A DNA stretch of 64,000 nt. Source: Mucilaginibacter gossypii (GTDB taxonomy: Bacteria; Bacteroidota; Bacteroidia; Sphingobacteriales; Sphingobacteriaceae). The DNA is taken from positions 62,001-126,000 of the forward strand of contig NZ_FNCG01000013.1 of NCBI RefSeq assembly GCF_900100945.1, read 5' to 3'. The position numbers and the translations under genes were made by a program. This document shows positions 26,402-35,148 of this stretch, in pieces. Below the pieces are notes generated by a model. The model saw nothing but the letters and a program-made list of their open reading frames with translations. It searched no databases and had not been told where the DNA came from. Position 1 is the stretch's first letter. Each line of letters starts with the position of its first letter.

Positions 26402-28108
26402 ATGAATAAACGTTGGGCGCTAAAGGATAATACAAACCATGATGATGTAATAAAATTAGCCGCCCAACTCAATATCGATACCGTATTAAGCGCTATGCTT
26501 GTGCAGCGTGGTATTACCACCTTTGAAGATGCCCGCTATTTTTTCAGGCCCGATCACCGGCACCTGCACGATCCATTCCTGATGAAGGATATGGAAAAGG
26601 CCATCCTCCGTATTGAGCAAGCCATGGCAGCAGGCGAAAAGATCATGATCTACGGTGATTACGATGTGGATGGCACCACAGCTGTAGCGCTAACCTACAG
26701 TTTTTTCAAAAAGCTGTATACCAATATTGAATATTATATCCCCGACCGCTACAAAGAAGGTTATGGGATCTCTACCCAGGGAATTGACTACGCTGCCGAG
26801 CATGGTATTACGTTAATCATAGCGCTCGACTGCGGCATTAAATCAGTTGATAAAATTGACTATGCCAATGAAAAAGGCATTGATTTTATCATCTGTGATC
26901 ACCATTTGCCAGGCACATCTATTCCGGCAGCGGTAGCGGTGCTTGATCCCAAACGCGAAGATTGTGAATATCCATATAAAGAATTATCCGGCTGCGGCAT
27001 TGGCTTCAAGCTGATCCAGGCCTATGCCGAAAAAAATAATATCCCAATTGAAGAAGTAAACTGCTATCTCGACCTGGTGGTGATCAGCATCTCCTGTGAT
27101 ATTGTTCATATCACCGGAGAGAATAGGGTGCTGGCTCATTTCGGCCTGCAAAAAATAAATACTGACCCATGTATAGGCGTTAAAGCCTTGATGGAGATAG
27201 CGGGCAAGACAGGGACATATACTATATCAGATGTAGTATTTTCGCTGGGCCCGCGGATTAATGCGGCGGGCAGGATAGATGACGCCAAACATGCCGTTGA
27301 ATTACTGATAGCAACGGATAAAGAGGTTGCCAAAGAAAAAAGCGCCATGATCAATGTGCGCAATACCGAACGCAAGGGGCATGATCTTACCATTACCGAC
27401 GAAGCGCTTGGCATGATAGAAAATGACGAGGTGTTGATTGCCCGTAAATCGACGGTGGTTTTTAATGAAGATTGGCATAAAGGGGTAATAGGTATTGTGG
27501 CGTCGCGACTTACTGAAAAATACTACCGACCAACCATTGTGCTTACCCGTTCAAATGGGCATGTAGCCGGGTCGGCACGTTCGGTTTTAGGATATGATCT
27601 GTACGAAGCGCTTTGTGGCTGCAAAGATCTGCTGATCCAGTTTGGAGGGCATAAGTATGCGGCCGGCCTTACCATGGCCCCCGAAAACCTTGAAGCTTTT
27701 ATTGAAAGGTTTGAGGAGGTGGTAAGCTCTACCATAAAACCCGAACAATTGATCCAGCAAATACAAATTGACGCCGAATTACGTTTAAGCCAGATAGAAC
27801 CAAAATTTTTCAGGATCCTGAGCCAATTTGCTCCTTTCGGGCCCGAAAATATGGCGCCGGTTTTCATAAGTAAAAATGTGTATGTTAGTGGTAACGCCGG
27901 TTTGGTTGGCGGCTCGCACATTAAAATGAGCGTAATGCAGGAAGGATCGGCAGTATTTGATTGCATAGCCTTTAACCACGGCCAGTACCTGGAACAATTA
28001 AGGCCGGGTGTTCCGTTCGAAATGTGCTATTCGATAGAAGAAAATGTTTGGCGCGAAAGAAGAACGATACAGTTGAATGTGAAGGGGATAAGGTTTAACC
28101 CCCTCTAA
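26402..28108 (+). CDS. recJ: single-stranded-DNA-specific 5'-3' exonuclease RecJ
   Basis: A 568-residue DHH-family nuclease acting in recombination and mismatch repair. Catalytic metal-binding motifs are clear: YGD86YDVDGTT (D86, D88, D90), D143 in ALDCGI, DHH at 166-168, and the DHHA1 motif FGGHKYAAGLT. The C-terminal OB fold is present and the length is normal. Its final Leu codon and TAA stop are supplied by the 32-bp repeat at 28101, so the C-terminus (RFNPL) may have been set by a repeat insertion. Confidence 0.96.
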   Translation: MNKRWALKDNTNHDDVIKLAAQLNIDTVLSAMLVQRGITTFEDARYFFRPDHRHLHDPFLMKDMEKAILRIEQAMAAGEKIMIYGDYDVDGTTAVALTYSFFKKLYTNIEYYIPDRYKEGYGISTQGIDYAAEHGITLIIALDCGIKSVDKIDYANEKGIDFIICDHHLPGTSIPAAVAVLDPKREDCEYPYKELSGCGIGFKLIQAYAEKNNIPIEEVNCYLDLVVISISCDIVHITGENRVLAHFGLQKINTDPCIGVKALMEIAGKTGTYTISDVVFSLGPRINAAGRIDDAKHAVELLIATDKEVAKEKSAMINVRNTERKGHDLTITDEALGMIENDEVLIARKSTVVFNEDWHKGVIGIVASRLTEKYYRPTIVLTRSNGHVAGSARSVLGYDLYEALCGCKDLLIQFGGHKYAAGLTMAPENLEAFIERFEEVVSSTIKPEQLIQQIQIDAELRLSQIEPKFFRILSQFAPFGPENMAPVFISKNVYVSGNAGLVGGSHIKMSVMQEGSAVFDCIAFNHGQYLEQLRPGVPFEMCYSIEENVWRERRTIQLNVKGIRFNPL

Positions 28109-28161
28109 ATCTCCCCCAAAGGGGGAGACTTTTAAATTAAAGCCCTCTCCTTAGGAGAGGG
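28101..28161 (+). repeat. 32-bp palindromic repeat plus second hairpin, possible recJ terminator
   Basis: 28101-28132 is the inverted partner of 24607-24638, with stem CTCCCCC / GGGGGAG followed by ACTTTT. A second perfect hairpin, CCCTCTCC / GGAGAGGG, follows at 28143-28161. The first contains the recJ stop codon; either may end recJ transcription. Confidence 0.75.
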
Positions 28162-28218
28162 TTGGGTGAGGTAATCAGGGTAATCCATGAATCCCGGAAA
28201 TCATGGTTCAGACAAAAA

Positions 28219-28959
28219 ATGATACTAAGAGCAGATAATTTAGTTAAGAAATACAAGCAGCGTACCGTTGTTAACGACGTGTCTTTTGATGTGGCACAAG
28301 GTGAAATTGTTGGCTTACTTGGGCCTAATGGCGCAGGTAAAACCACATCATTTTATATGATAGTAGGTTTGATAAAACCTAATGAAGGTACTATTCACCT
28401 GGATAATCAGGACATAACGCAAGATCCGATGTACCGCCGTGCCCAAAAAGGGATAGGCTACCTGGCGCAGGAAGCCTCGGTATTCAGGAAGCTTTCGGTT
28501 GAGGATAATATTAAGGCGGTGCTTGAAATGGGCGATATGTCTAAAGAAAAGCAAAAAGATAAGCTGGAAGAGCTGATCGATGAGTTTAGCTTGCACAAAG
28601 TGCGTAAAAACCGGGGCGACCTGTTATCGGGCGGTGAGCGCCGTCGCACAGAAATTGCCCGCGCGCTTGCTGCCGAGCCAAACTTTATCCTGTTGGATGA
28701 GCCTTTTGCAGGGGTTGACCCGATTGCGGTAGAGGAGATCCAGGCGATGGTGGCCAAACTGCGTACCCGCAACATCGGTATATTAATAACCGACCACAAC
28801 GTGCAGGAAACGCTATCGATCACCGACCGCGCATACCTGCTTTTTGAAGGTAAAATATTAGAATCAGGCGTGCCCGAGGTATTGGCTGAGAATGAAATGG
28901 TGAGGAAAGTGTATCTTGGGGCAAACTTTGTGCTTAAAAGAAAGGTTTTTCCTCAATAA
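28219..28959 (+). CDS. lptB: LPS export ABC transporter ATP-binding protein
   Basis: From the ATG at 28219 the protein has 246 residues; an ATG at 28162 would add 19 residues encoded by repeat-like DNA and is unlikely. Walker A is GPNGAGKTT (35-43), the signature LSGGE (136-140), Walker B ILLDEP (D160, E161) and the switch His H193 in TDHN. These and the length match LptB, which powers lipopolysaccharide extraction from the inner membrane with LptF/G/C. The partner permeases are elsewhere, as is usual in Bacteroidota. Confidence 0.93.
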   Translation: MILRADNLVKKYKQRTVVNDVSFDVAQGEIVGLLGPNGAGKTTSFYMIVGLIKPNEGTIHLDNQDITQDPMYRRAQKGIGYLAQEASVFRKLSVEDNIKAVLEMGDMSKEKQKDKLEELIDEFSLHKVRKNRGDLLSGGERRRTEIARALAAEPNFILLDEPFAGVDPIAVEEIQAMVAKLRTRNIGILITDHNVQETLSITDRAYLLFEGKILESGVPEVLAENEMVRKVYLGANFVLKRKVFPQ

Positions 28960-28966
28960 TAACCCT

Positions 28967-30508
28967 ATGACCCTCTTTAACTCCGTATTTACCTGGTTCA
29001 TGAAAAAGCGTATCCACCAGATAGAGCTTTTTATGAAGTACCCTAATGAAGTGCAGGAAGAATGGTTTGAGCAACTTGTATCGGTTGCTGAAAACACGGA
29101 GTGGGGCAAAAAACACCATTATAAAAGTATCGAAAATCTGGGCCAGTTTAAGGAGCGCGTCCTCATACAAAATTACGATACGTTAAAGCCTTACATTGAG
29201 CGGATGCTTAAAGGCGAAAAAAATGTGCTGTGGCCTTCAGAGATCCGCTGGTTTGCGAAATCATCGGGTACTACCAGCGACAGGAGCAAATTTATCCCGG
29301 TAAGTGAAGAAGCGTTGGAAGAATGCCACTTTAAAGGTGGCAAGGACCTGCTCACCATTTATTTCAATAATCAGCCTAACGCCCGTATGTTTACGGGGAA
29401 AATCCTGACGCTCGGGGGCAGTCACCAGATCAGTCAGCTAAGTCCGGATACTTCCTTTGGAGATCTTTCGGCGGTGATCATGAAAAACCTGCCCATGTGG
29501 GCCGAGTTTCACCGTACACCGCATTTAGACATTGCCCTGCTCGAAAATTTTGAGGAAAAGATTGAGAAGATAGCCCATGCTACTAAGGATGTTAATGTTA
29601 CCAGTATCAGCGGCGTACCCACCTGGAACCTGGTGTTGTTTAAACGCATCCTGGAGATCACCGGCAAAAATAACCTGCTTGAAATTTGGCCCAACCTGGA
29701 AATGTATTTCCATGGCGCGGTGAATTTTACACCTTACCGCGAGCAGTTTAAAAAGCTTATCCCTCATGAGGATATGTATTACCTCGAAAATTATAACGCT
29801 TCCGAAGGCTTCTTTGGCATACAAGATACCAAAGAGCCCGGCGATATGCTGCTGATGCTTGATTACGGTGTTTTTTACGAGTTTTTACCCATCGAAAACC
29901 TTCACGATGAAAACCCTGAAACACTTACTCTTGATGAGGTGGAACTAAACAAAAACTACGCGCTCATCATATCAACCAATGCGGGCCTGTGGCGCTACAT
30001 GATAGGGGATACCATTAAGTTTTCGTCGCTTTCGCCATTCAGGATCCAGATCACGGGTCGTACCAAACATTTTATCAATGCCTTTGGCGAGGAGGTAATC
30101 ATTGACAATGCCGAACGTGCATTGGACGAAGCCTGCTCGCAAACAGGCGCCATTATCAGGGAATACACCGCAGCTCCCGTATATTTTAACGGCAATGAAT
30201 GCGGTGCCCATGAGTGGATTATTGAATTTGAAAAGAAACCGGCCGAGTTTGAGCGTTTTGTTGACCTGTTGGATGAAACCCTGCGCCGCATCAACTCCGA
30301 CTATGACGCCAAACGTTTTAAAGACCTTGCCCTTCGCCGCCCGATAGTTCGTCGCGCACCTGATGGTACTTTCTTTAACTGGATGAGGGAAAAAGGAAAA
30401 TTAGGCGGCCAGCATAAGGTACCACGCCTGGCTAATGACCGGGAATATGTTGATGCTATTTTGAAAACGATGGAAGGGGCTTTTCAGAATCAGGACTTTA
30501 AGAATTAA
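28967..30508 (+). CDS. GH3 auxin-responsive-promoter-family protein (acyl-acid amidosynthetase fold)
   Basis: A 513-residue protein of the GH3 family, adenylate-forming enzymes best known in plants for joining amino acids to acyl acids. Visible motifs are AKSSGTTSDRSKFIPVS (phosphate-binding loop), NYNASEGFFGIQ and GLWRYMIGDTIKF. The ATG at 28967 is 7 bp after the lptB stop and gives the family N-terminus; the frame opens earlier at 28916 inside lptB. The substrate in Bacteroidota is unknown. It probably shares a transcript with lptB. This is the plant GH3 family, not glycoside hydrolase family 3. Confidence 0.9.
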   Translation: MTLFNSVFTWFMKKRIHQIELFMKYPNEVQEEWFEQLVSVAENTEWGKKHHYKSIENLGQFKERVLIQNYDTLKPYIERMLKGEKNVLWPSEIRWFAKSSGTTSDRSKFIPVSEEALEECHFKGGKDLLTIYFNNQPNARMFTGKILTLGGSHQISQLSPDTSFGDLSAVIMKNLPMWAEFHRTPHLDIALLENFEEKIEKIAHATKDVNVTSISGVPTWNLVLFKRILEITGKNNLLEIWPNLEMYFHGAVNFTPYREQFKKLIPHEDMYYLENYNASEGFFGIQDTKEPGDMLLMLDYGVFYEFLPIENLHDENPETLTLDEVELNKNYALIISTNAGLWRYMIGDTIKFSSLSPFRIQITGRTKHFINAFGEEVIIDNAERALDEACSQTGAIIREYTAAPVYFNGNECGAHEWIIEFEKKPAEFERFVDLLDETLRRINSDYDAKRFKDLALRRPIVRRAPDGTFFNWMREKGKLGGQHKVPRLANDREYVDAILKTMEGAFQNQDFKN

Positions 30509-30532
30509 GAAGCAAAAAGAAAAAGGTTAACG

Positions 30533-30668
30533 CAGGCCGGAGGCCTGGGAATAGTTACCACTCGGCTGGAGCCGAGCGGTGGCGGGAAAATAGAAATAAA
30601 ATAAATAAACAAACACGCTGACGCTCGGCTCCAGCCGAGTGTCGACTATCAAGCGGCCTCCCGGCCGC
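30533..30668. repeat. GC-rich REP pair block 5' of RAYT 2
   Basis: Four perfect or near-perfect hairpins in 136 bp: CAGGCC/GGCCTG at 30533-30547, CTCGGC/GCCGAG at 30561-30576, CTCGGC/GCCGAG at 30624-30639 and GCGGCC/GGCCGC at 30653-30668. The last two are joined by TGTCGACTATCAA and form a two-palindrome unit that recurs on the other side of RAYT 2. Confidence 0.88.
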
Positions 30669-30691
30669 CGTAGCGCAAATAAGCCTAAATC

Positions 30692-31219
30692 ATGTCAGAA
30701 TTCAGAAAAGCCAATACAGATCGCCCGTTTTTTGTAACCCTCACGGTAGTTGGCTGGATAGATGTTTTCACCCGGTCTGAATATTGCGAAGAGTTTTTAA
30801 ATAACCTGGAATTTTGCAGAAAAAACAAGGGCTTAAAGGTGTATGCTTATTGTATAATGGTTAGCCATATTCATCTCATAGTTGAATCTGAGGAAGCAAA
30901 ACTTCCGCAAATTATAAGAGACCTCAAAAGTTATACAGCTAAGCGTATTATAGCATTGATAACTGATAGCCATACGGAAAGCAGAAAAGAATGGCTGCAT
31001 TATATGTTCAGATATTATGCAAATGCTACTCAGCAAAATAGTGAATATCAGTTTTGGCAAAAGACAACGCATCCTACCGAGCTGATAACAGTAAAAGTGT
31101 TTGATCAGAAGGCAGATTATATTCACAATAATCCTGTTGAAGCTATGATTGTGAACGATCCTGTAGCTTATGTGTATAGTAGCGCTAACCCTGATTCTGT
31201 GTTTAAGGTTGACGAGTAG
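30692..31219 (+). CDS. REP-associated tyrosine transposase (RAYT 2)
   Basis: A 175-residue TnpA_REP/Y1 nuclease with the HUH pair H59/H61 in VSHIHLIVES and the likely catalytic Y143 in ADYIHNNPVEAM, followed by AYVYSS. It aligns along its length with RAYT 1, from TRSEY/TRNIY at the N-terminus to YSSA at the end. Its palindromes are unrelated to those of RAYT 1. The gene is intact and bracketed by inverted copies of a two-hairpin unit. Confidence 0.9.
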   Translation: MSEFRKANTDRPFFVTLTVVGWIDVFTRSEYCEEFLNNLEFCRKNKGLKVYAYCIMVSHIHLIVESEEAKLPQIIRDLKSYTAKRIIALITDSHTESRKEWLHYMFRYYANATQQNSEYQFWQKTTHPTELITVKVFDQKADYIHNNPVEAMIVNDPVAYVYSSANPDSVFKVDE

Positions 31220-31240
31220 CAGTTAATTGTTTGGGCTGCG

Positions 31241-31376
31241 GCGGCCGGGAGGCCGCGAAATAGTCGACACTCGGCAGGAGCCGAGCGTCAGCGTTAAGTT
31301 GATAAAAAATTAAAATAAAAAAGGCCGGCGCTCGGCTCTCGCCGAGTGCCAAACTATCAAGCGGCCTCCCGGCCGC
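31241..31376. repeat. GC-rich REP pair block 3' of RAYT 2
   Basis: Hairpins GCGGCC/GGCCGC (31241-31256) and CTCGGC/GCCGAG (31270-31285) form the inverted counterpart of 30624-30668, joined by the reverse complement of the same linker (ATAGTCGACA). A second direct unit follows at 31331-31346 and 31361-31376 and ends 6 bp from folP, whose transcript it may terminate. Confidence 0.88.
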
Positions 31377-31382
31377 CGAATT

Positions 31383-32237
31383 TTAACTTTTACAAGCCTC
31401 CCAAATCTTCACCGCCTCCACGGCCTCTTTCACATCATGTACCCTCAAAATATTGGTACCTTTCGTCAATGCAATAGTATTTAAAGCTGTAGTACCATTC
31501 AACGCCTCTTTCGCCGTATTCCCCAATAAACCGTAGATCATCCTTTTACGGGAGATACCAGTAAGCACAGGTAAACCCAACATATTAAACTCATTCATCC
31601 GGCTCATCAGTTCATAACTATGCTCCGCTTTTTTAGCAAAGCCGAAACCTGGGTCAAGGATCACATCATGTACCCCAAGGCGTTTTAATTCGCTGTATTT
31701 CGAGATAAAATAATCAAACACCTCACCAAATACATCGTCATATTCGGCCAGTTGGTTCATGGTTTGCGGAGTGCCTTTCATATGCATCAAGATATAAGGC
31801 ACCTGCAGGCGGGCAACAGTAGCAAACATATCACCATCAAGCATGCCGCCTGATATATCATTGATAATATGTGCGCCGCCTTTTACAGCCGCTTCGGCAA
31901 CCTTTGCCCGGAAGGTATCTATCGACATAATAGCCTCCGGGAATTGGGCAGCAATAGCTTCAACAACAGGCAATAACCTGTCCGTTTCTTCCTGAACCGA
32001 AATATCAACCGCTCCGGGGCGTGATGAATACGCGCCAATGTCTAAAAACGTTGCACCATCAGCGAGCATTTTTTGCGCCTGAAATAGGGCTTCATCAACG
32101 CCGGGTTTGCGGCTATCGGCAAAAAAGGAGTCGGGTGTGATATTGATAATGCCCATCACTTTTGGCGATGAAAGATCAATCAATCGGCCCCCGGCATTAA
32201 GTGTAACTTTTTTACGGAAAAATGTATTTTTAGTCAC
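31383..32237 (-). CDS. folP: dihydropteroate synthase
   Basis: A 284-residue TIM-barrel enzyme that joins p-aminobenzoate to the pterin pyrophosphate in folate synthesis and is the target of sulfonamides. Signatures are MGIINITPDSFFADSR, FLDIGAYSSRPGA, SIDTF, INDISGG and DPGFGFAKK. It is divergent from the DUF1599 gene; this folP / DUF1599 / BT_3928 order is common in Bacteroidota. Confidence 0.96.
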   Translation of the reverse strand: MTKNTFFRKKVTLNAGGRLIDLSSPKVMGIINITPDSFFADSRKPGVDEALFQAQKMLADGATFLDIGAYSSRPGAVDISVQEETDRLLPVVEAIAAQFPEAIMSIDTFRAKVAEAAVKGGAHIINDISGGMLDGDMFATVARLQVPYILMHMKGTPQTMNQLAEYDDVFGEVFDYFISKYSELKRLGVHDVILDPGFGFAKKAEHSYELMSRMNEFNMLGLPVLTGISRKRMIYGLLGNTAKEALNGTTALNTIALTKGTNILRVHDVKEAVEAVKIWEACKS

Positions 32238-32253
32238 GGTTAGTTAAGTGTTG

Positions 32254-32261
32254 CAAAGTTA
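32254..32261 (-). promoter_or_regulatory. candidate -7 box of folP
   Basis: On the minus strand TAACTTTG (32261 to 32254) fits TAnnTTTG, 16 bp before the folP ATG. An identical box lies at 32277 to 32270, giving two possible starts 16 bp apart. Confidence 0.45.
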
Positions 32262-32357
32262 TAATACGGCAAAGTTAACTAACTTTACAGGCGCAGGCTT
32301 CAAAACCTCCCAACATTTAAGCTTTACAACATTACAACAAACAAAACACATCATCTT

Positions 32358-32906
32358 TTGACTAATACAGCAGCAGAATACGAAGGCGTAATTAATATAT
32401 GTAAAGGCCTTTTCATGAAAAAGACCCGCGACTACGGCACCGCATGGCGTATCCTCCGTCCGCAATCCATTACCGATCAGATTTTTATCAAGGCCCAGCG
32501 CATCCGCACTTTAGAAGAGAAGAAAATTTCAAAAGTGGGCGATGATATCACCGGCGAATACATCGGCATTGTTAACTATTGTGTGATAGCCATGATGCAG
32601 CTGGAATGCGGCCCCGAAATGTCGACCGAGCTTAACCCTGATCATGTGAGCCAGATGTTTGACGAGAAGGTGAATGAAACCAAAGAACTGATGTTTGCCA
32701 AAAATCATGATTACGGCGAAGCATGGCGCGATATGCGCATCAGTTCATTGACAGATCTGATACTGATGAAACTGCTCCGCGTAAAACAGATAGAAGATAA
32801 TCAAGGCCTTACAGAAGCTTCAGAAGGTGTAAAAGCCAACTACCAGGATATGCTGAACTATGCCGTTTTCGCGCTGATCAAGCTTAATATACATCTGGGC
32901 AAATAA
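32358..32906 (+). CDS. DUF1599 protein with internal duplication
   Basis: A 182-residue protein with two copies of the same domain: residues about 16-75 (KKTRDYGTAWRILR ... NYCVIAMMQLE) and about 105-175 (AKNHDYGEAWRDMR ... NYAVFALIKLN). The DYGxAW motif is strictly kept in both. No ATG precedes the first domain; the TTG at 32358 is the best start. The family is related to nucleotide-modification-associated domains, but its chemistry is unknown. The next gene begins 5 bp later, so it heads an operon with the BT_3928 protein. Confidence 0.83.
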   Translation: MTNTAAEYEGVINICKGLFMKKTRDYGTAWRILRPQSITDQIFIKAQRIRTLEEKKISKVGDDITGEYIGIVNYCVIAMMQLECGPEMSTELNPDHVSQMFDEKVNETKELMFAKNHDYGEAWRDMRISSLTDLILMKLLRVKQIEDNQGLTEASEGVKANYQDMLNYAVFALIKLNIHLGK

Positions 32907-32911
32907 AGCTT

Positions 32912-34075
32912 ATGAAAAATACATCATCAAATAGCGCTGTAATATGGATCCCACGCTTATTGGTGGGCTTGTTGTTTATATTTTCGGGAGCGATTAAAGC
33001 CAATGATCCGCTGGGCTTTTCGTATAAGCTGGTTGAGTATTTTGAGGTTTTTCATATAACTTTCCTCAATGGGCTTGCGCTTACGATGGCTATTGTGTTA
33101 TGCGCGCTTGAAATGTTGCTGGGTTTCGCCTTGCTCATTGGTGCCCGCGCTGTTAAGGTTGCCTGGGGATTGTTATTACTGATCATCTTTTTTGGCTTTT
33201 TAACTTTTTACTCGGCCTTTTTTAAAGTGGTGCAAACCTGCGGCTGCTTTGGCGATGCTATTCCCTTAACACCATGGCAGTCCTTCAGTAAGGATATGGT
33301 TTTGCTGGCTTTGGTGCTGGTATTGTTTGTAAAGCGCAAAGAAATTAAGCCATTATTTAGCGCGAAGGTTGGCGATAAGTGGCTGATCTGCGCTGCCGTA
33401 GTTTCGGTTGGCTTCGGCGTATACACCTACAACTTTTCGCCGGTCATTGATTTTTTGCCATACAAAATAGGTGCTAACCTGCCCGATGAAATGAAGATTC
33501 CGCCTGGTGCACCTCTTGACGAGTTTGAACTTACCTATCACCTCAAAAACAAAAAGACTGGCGCTACCAGGGTGATGAACGATAAGGAATACCTTAAAAG
33601 TAATATCTGGAAGGACGCCAGTTGGGAAGTTGTTGGTGACCCGGAAAACCGCCTGGTAAAAAAGGGATATGAGCCTAAAATTCGTGACCTTGCTATCCAG
33701 GATGAACAGCGGAACGATTATACCAAAGAATTACTTTCGAGCCCTTTTTATAGCCTGTTCATTATAGCCTATGATTTGAGCGAAACAGATAAAGATGCGA
33801 TCAATCGCTTAAACGCATTGGCCATTAATTTGACTGATAATTATAATATCCGTACCGTACTGCTCACCTCAAATTCCGCAGCCGATGCCAAAGCGTTTGC
33901 CAAAGAGCATAAACTGATCAGCGAAATCTTTTATGCAGACGGTGTTCCGCTGAAATCAATGGTGCGTTCCAATCCGGGCGTTTTGTTAATTAAGAATGGC
34001 ACCGTTATTAATAAGTGGCATTATCATTCGGTGCCTAAATACGAAGACATAGTAAAGGAATACTTGCAGAAATAA
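32912..34075 (+). CDS. BT_3928-family DoxX-like membrane protein with C-terminal thioredoxin-like region
   Basis: A 387-residue protein. Residues 1-145 hold four transmembrane helices with FSGAIKANDPLGF and VQTCGCFGDAIPLTPW, the MauE/DoxX redox-associated pattern including a CGC motif. After another helix (about 155-172), the rest is soluble and ends in a thioredoxin-like shape (SLFIIAYDLSE ... NPGVLLIKNGTVINKW) without a CxxC active site. By family it may handle electrons or thiols at the membrane; no partner is shown. It sits between DUF1599 and the permease gene in a tightly spaced operon. Confidence 0.82.
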   Translation: MKNTSSNSAVIWIPRLLVGLLFIFSGAIKANDPLGFSYKLVEYFEVFHITFLNGLALTMAIVLCALEMLLGFALLIGARAVKVAWGLLLLIIFFGFLTFYSAFFKVVQTCGCFGDAIPLTPWQSFSKDMVLLALVLVLFVKRKEIKPLFSAKVGDKWLICAAVVSVGFGVYTYNFSPVIDFLPYKIGANLPDEMKIPPGAPLDEFELTYHLKNKKTGATRVMNDKEYLKSNIWKDASWEVVGDPENRLVKKGYEPKIRDLAIQDEQRNDYTKELLSSPFYSLFIIAYDLSETDKDAINRLNALAINLTDNYNIRTVLLTSNSAADAKAFAKEHKLISEIFYADGVPLKSMVRSNPGVLLIKNGTVINKWHYHSVPKYEDIVKEYLQK

Positions 34076-34079
34076 CAAA

Positions 34080-35138
34080 ATGATCCCCTACCTGCTCCGC
34101 AAATTAATGTACGGGCTGGCAGTAATGCTGGGGGTAGTGTTTGTTGTTTTTTTCCTGTTCAATATTTTACCTGTAGACCCTGCCCGTATGACCCAGGGGC
34201 AGCGTGCCGACGTACAATCGCTTCAGGCCGTACGCAAAGAGTTTGGGCTGGATAAACCAGTCCCGGTGCAATTCGCCTATTATCTGAATGATCTTTCCCC
34301 ATTAGGGATCCATCTTAATACGGCTGACGAGCAACAGCGCTACGGCTATGTAAAACTATTCCCGGTGAGCAAAAGCAAAGTGCTGGCGTTGAAATGGCCT
34401 TATTTAAGGCGTTCATACCAAACCCGTAAAGATGTAGCTTCATTATTGATGGAAGTAATCCCGAATACACTGGTGCTTGCCGCGGCTGCTATGATCTTCG
34501 CTATCATTATCGGTGTTTTTTTGGGCGTGGCAAGCGCGGTTAATAAAGATACCTGGATTGATAAACTGGCTATTAGTTTTTCAACACTGGGCATTTCTGC
34601 CCCTTCTTTTTTTGCCGGGATTATCATTGCCTGGATCTTTGGTTTTGTGCTAAGTAATTACACGCATTTAAATATGTCGGGCAGTTTATATAGCTATGAT
34701 CCTTTTAAAGGGGAGGTGATTACGCTGAAAAATCTGGTACTGCCGGTAATTACTTTGGGTTTGCGCCCATTGGCTATTATTGTGCAGCTTACCCGTAATG
34801 CGATGCTTGATGTTTTGGGGCAGGATTACATCCGAACTGCCAAAGCGAAAGGATTAAGTAACCGGACGATTATTTACCGTCATGCACTTAAAAATGCCAT
34901 GAACCCGGTAATTACCGCCATTGCCAACTGGTTTGCGTCGCTTTTGGCAGGTTCGTTTTTTGTGGAATACATTTTTGGTTATAACGGATTAGGTAAAGCT
35001 ACTGTTGATGCTTTGGAAATGTCGGATTTTCCGGTGGTGATGGGCTCTATATTGTTTATCGCGTTTATATTTGTAGTGATCAGTATCCTGGTGGATGTTA
35101 TCTATGTTTGGATTGACCCTCGGGTAAAATTAAGCTGA
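34080..35138 (+). CDS. ABC transporter permease, OppB/DppB type
   Basis: A 352-residue inner-membrane permease with six predicted helices, the N-terminal LLRKLMYGLAVMLGVVFVVFFLFNILPVDP-type opening (first 30 residues), and the EAA-like cytoplasmic loop DYIRTAKAKGLSNRTIIYRHALKNA that contacts the ATPase. By family it is half of a peptide or nickel importer channel. No OppC-type permease, binding protein or ATPase is adjacent, so the partners must be elsewhere. It is 4 bp after the BT_3928 gene and 10 bp before aroK. Confidence 0.88.
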   Translation: MIPYLLRKLMYGLAVMLGVVFVVFFLFNILPVDPARMTQGQRADVQSLQAVRKEFGLDKPVPVQFAYYLNDLSPLGIHLNTADEQQRYGYVKLFPVSKSKVLALKWPYLRRSYQTRKDVASLLMEVIPNTLVLAAAAMIFAIIIGVFLGVASAVNKDTWIDKLAISFSTLGISAPSFFAGIIIAWIFGFVLSNYTHLNMSGSLYSYDPFKGEVITLKNLVLPVITLGLRPLAIIVQLTRNAMLDVLGQDYIRTAKAKGLSNRTIIYRHALKNAMNPVITAIANWFASLLAGSFFVEYIFGYNGLGKATVDALEMSDFPVVMGSILFIAFIFVVISILVDVIYVWIDPRVKLS

Positions 35139-35148
35139 AGAAATTTTT

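Noticed and set aside
28162..28218. N-terminal extension of LptB
   Set aside because: It lies directly behind the repeat hairpins and adds residues not expected for LptB; the ATG at 28219 fits the family.
28967..30508. Calling the GH3 protein a glycoside hydrolase family 3 enzyme
   Set aside because: Its motifs are those of the plant-type GH3 acyl-amidosynthetase family, an unrelated fold with the same abbreviation.
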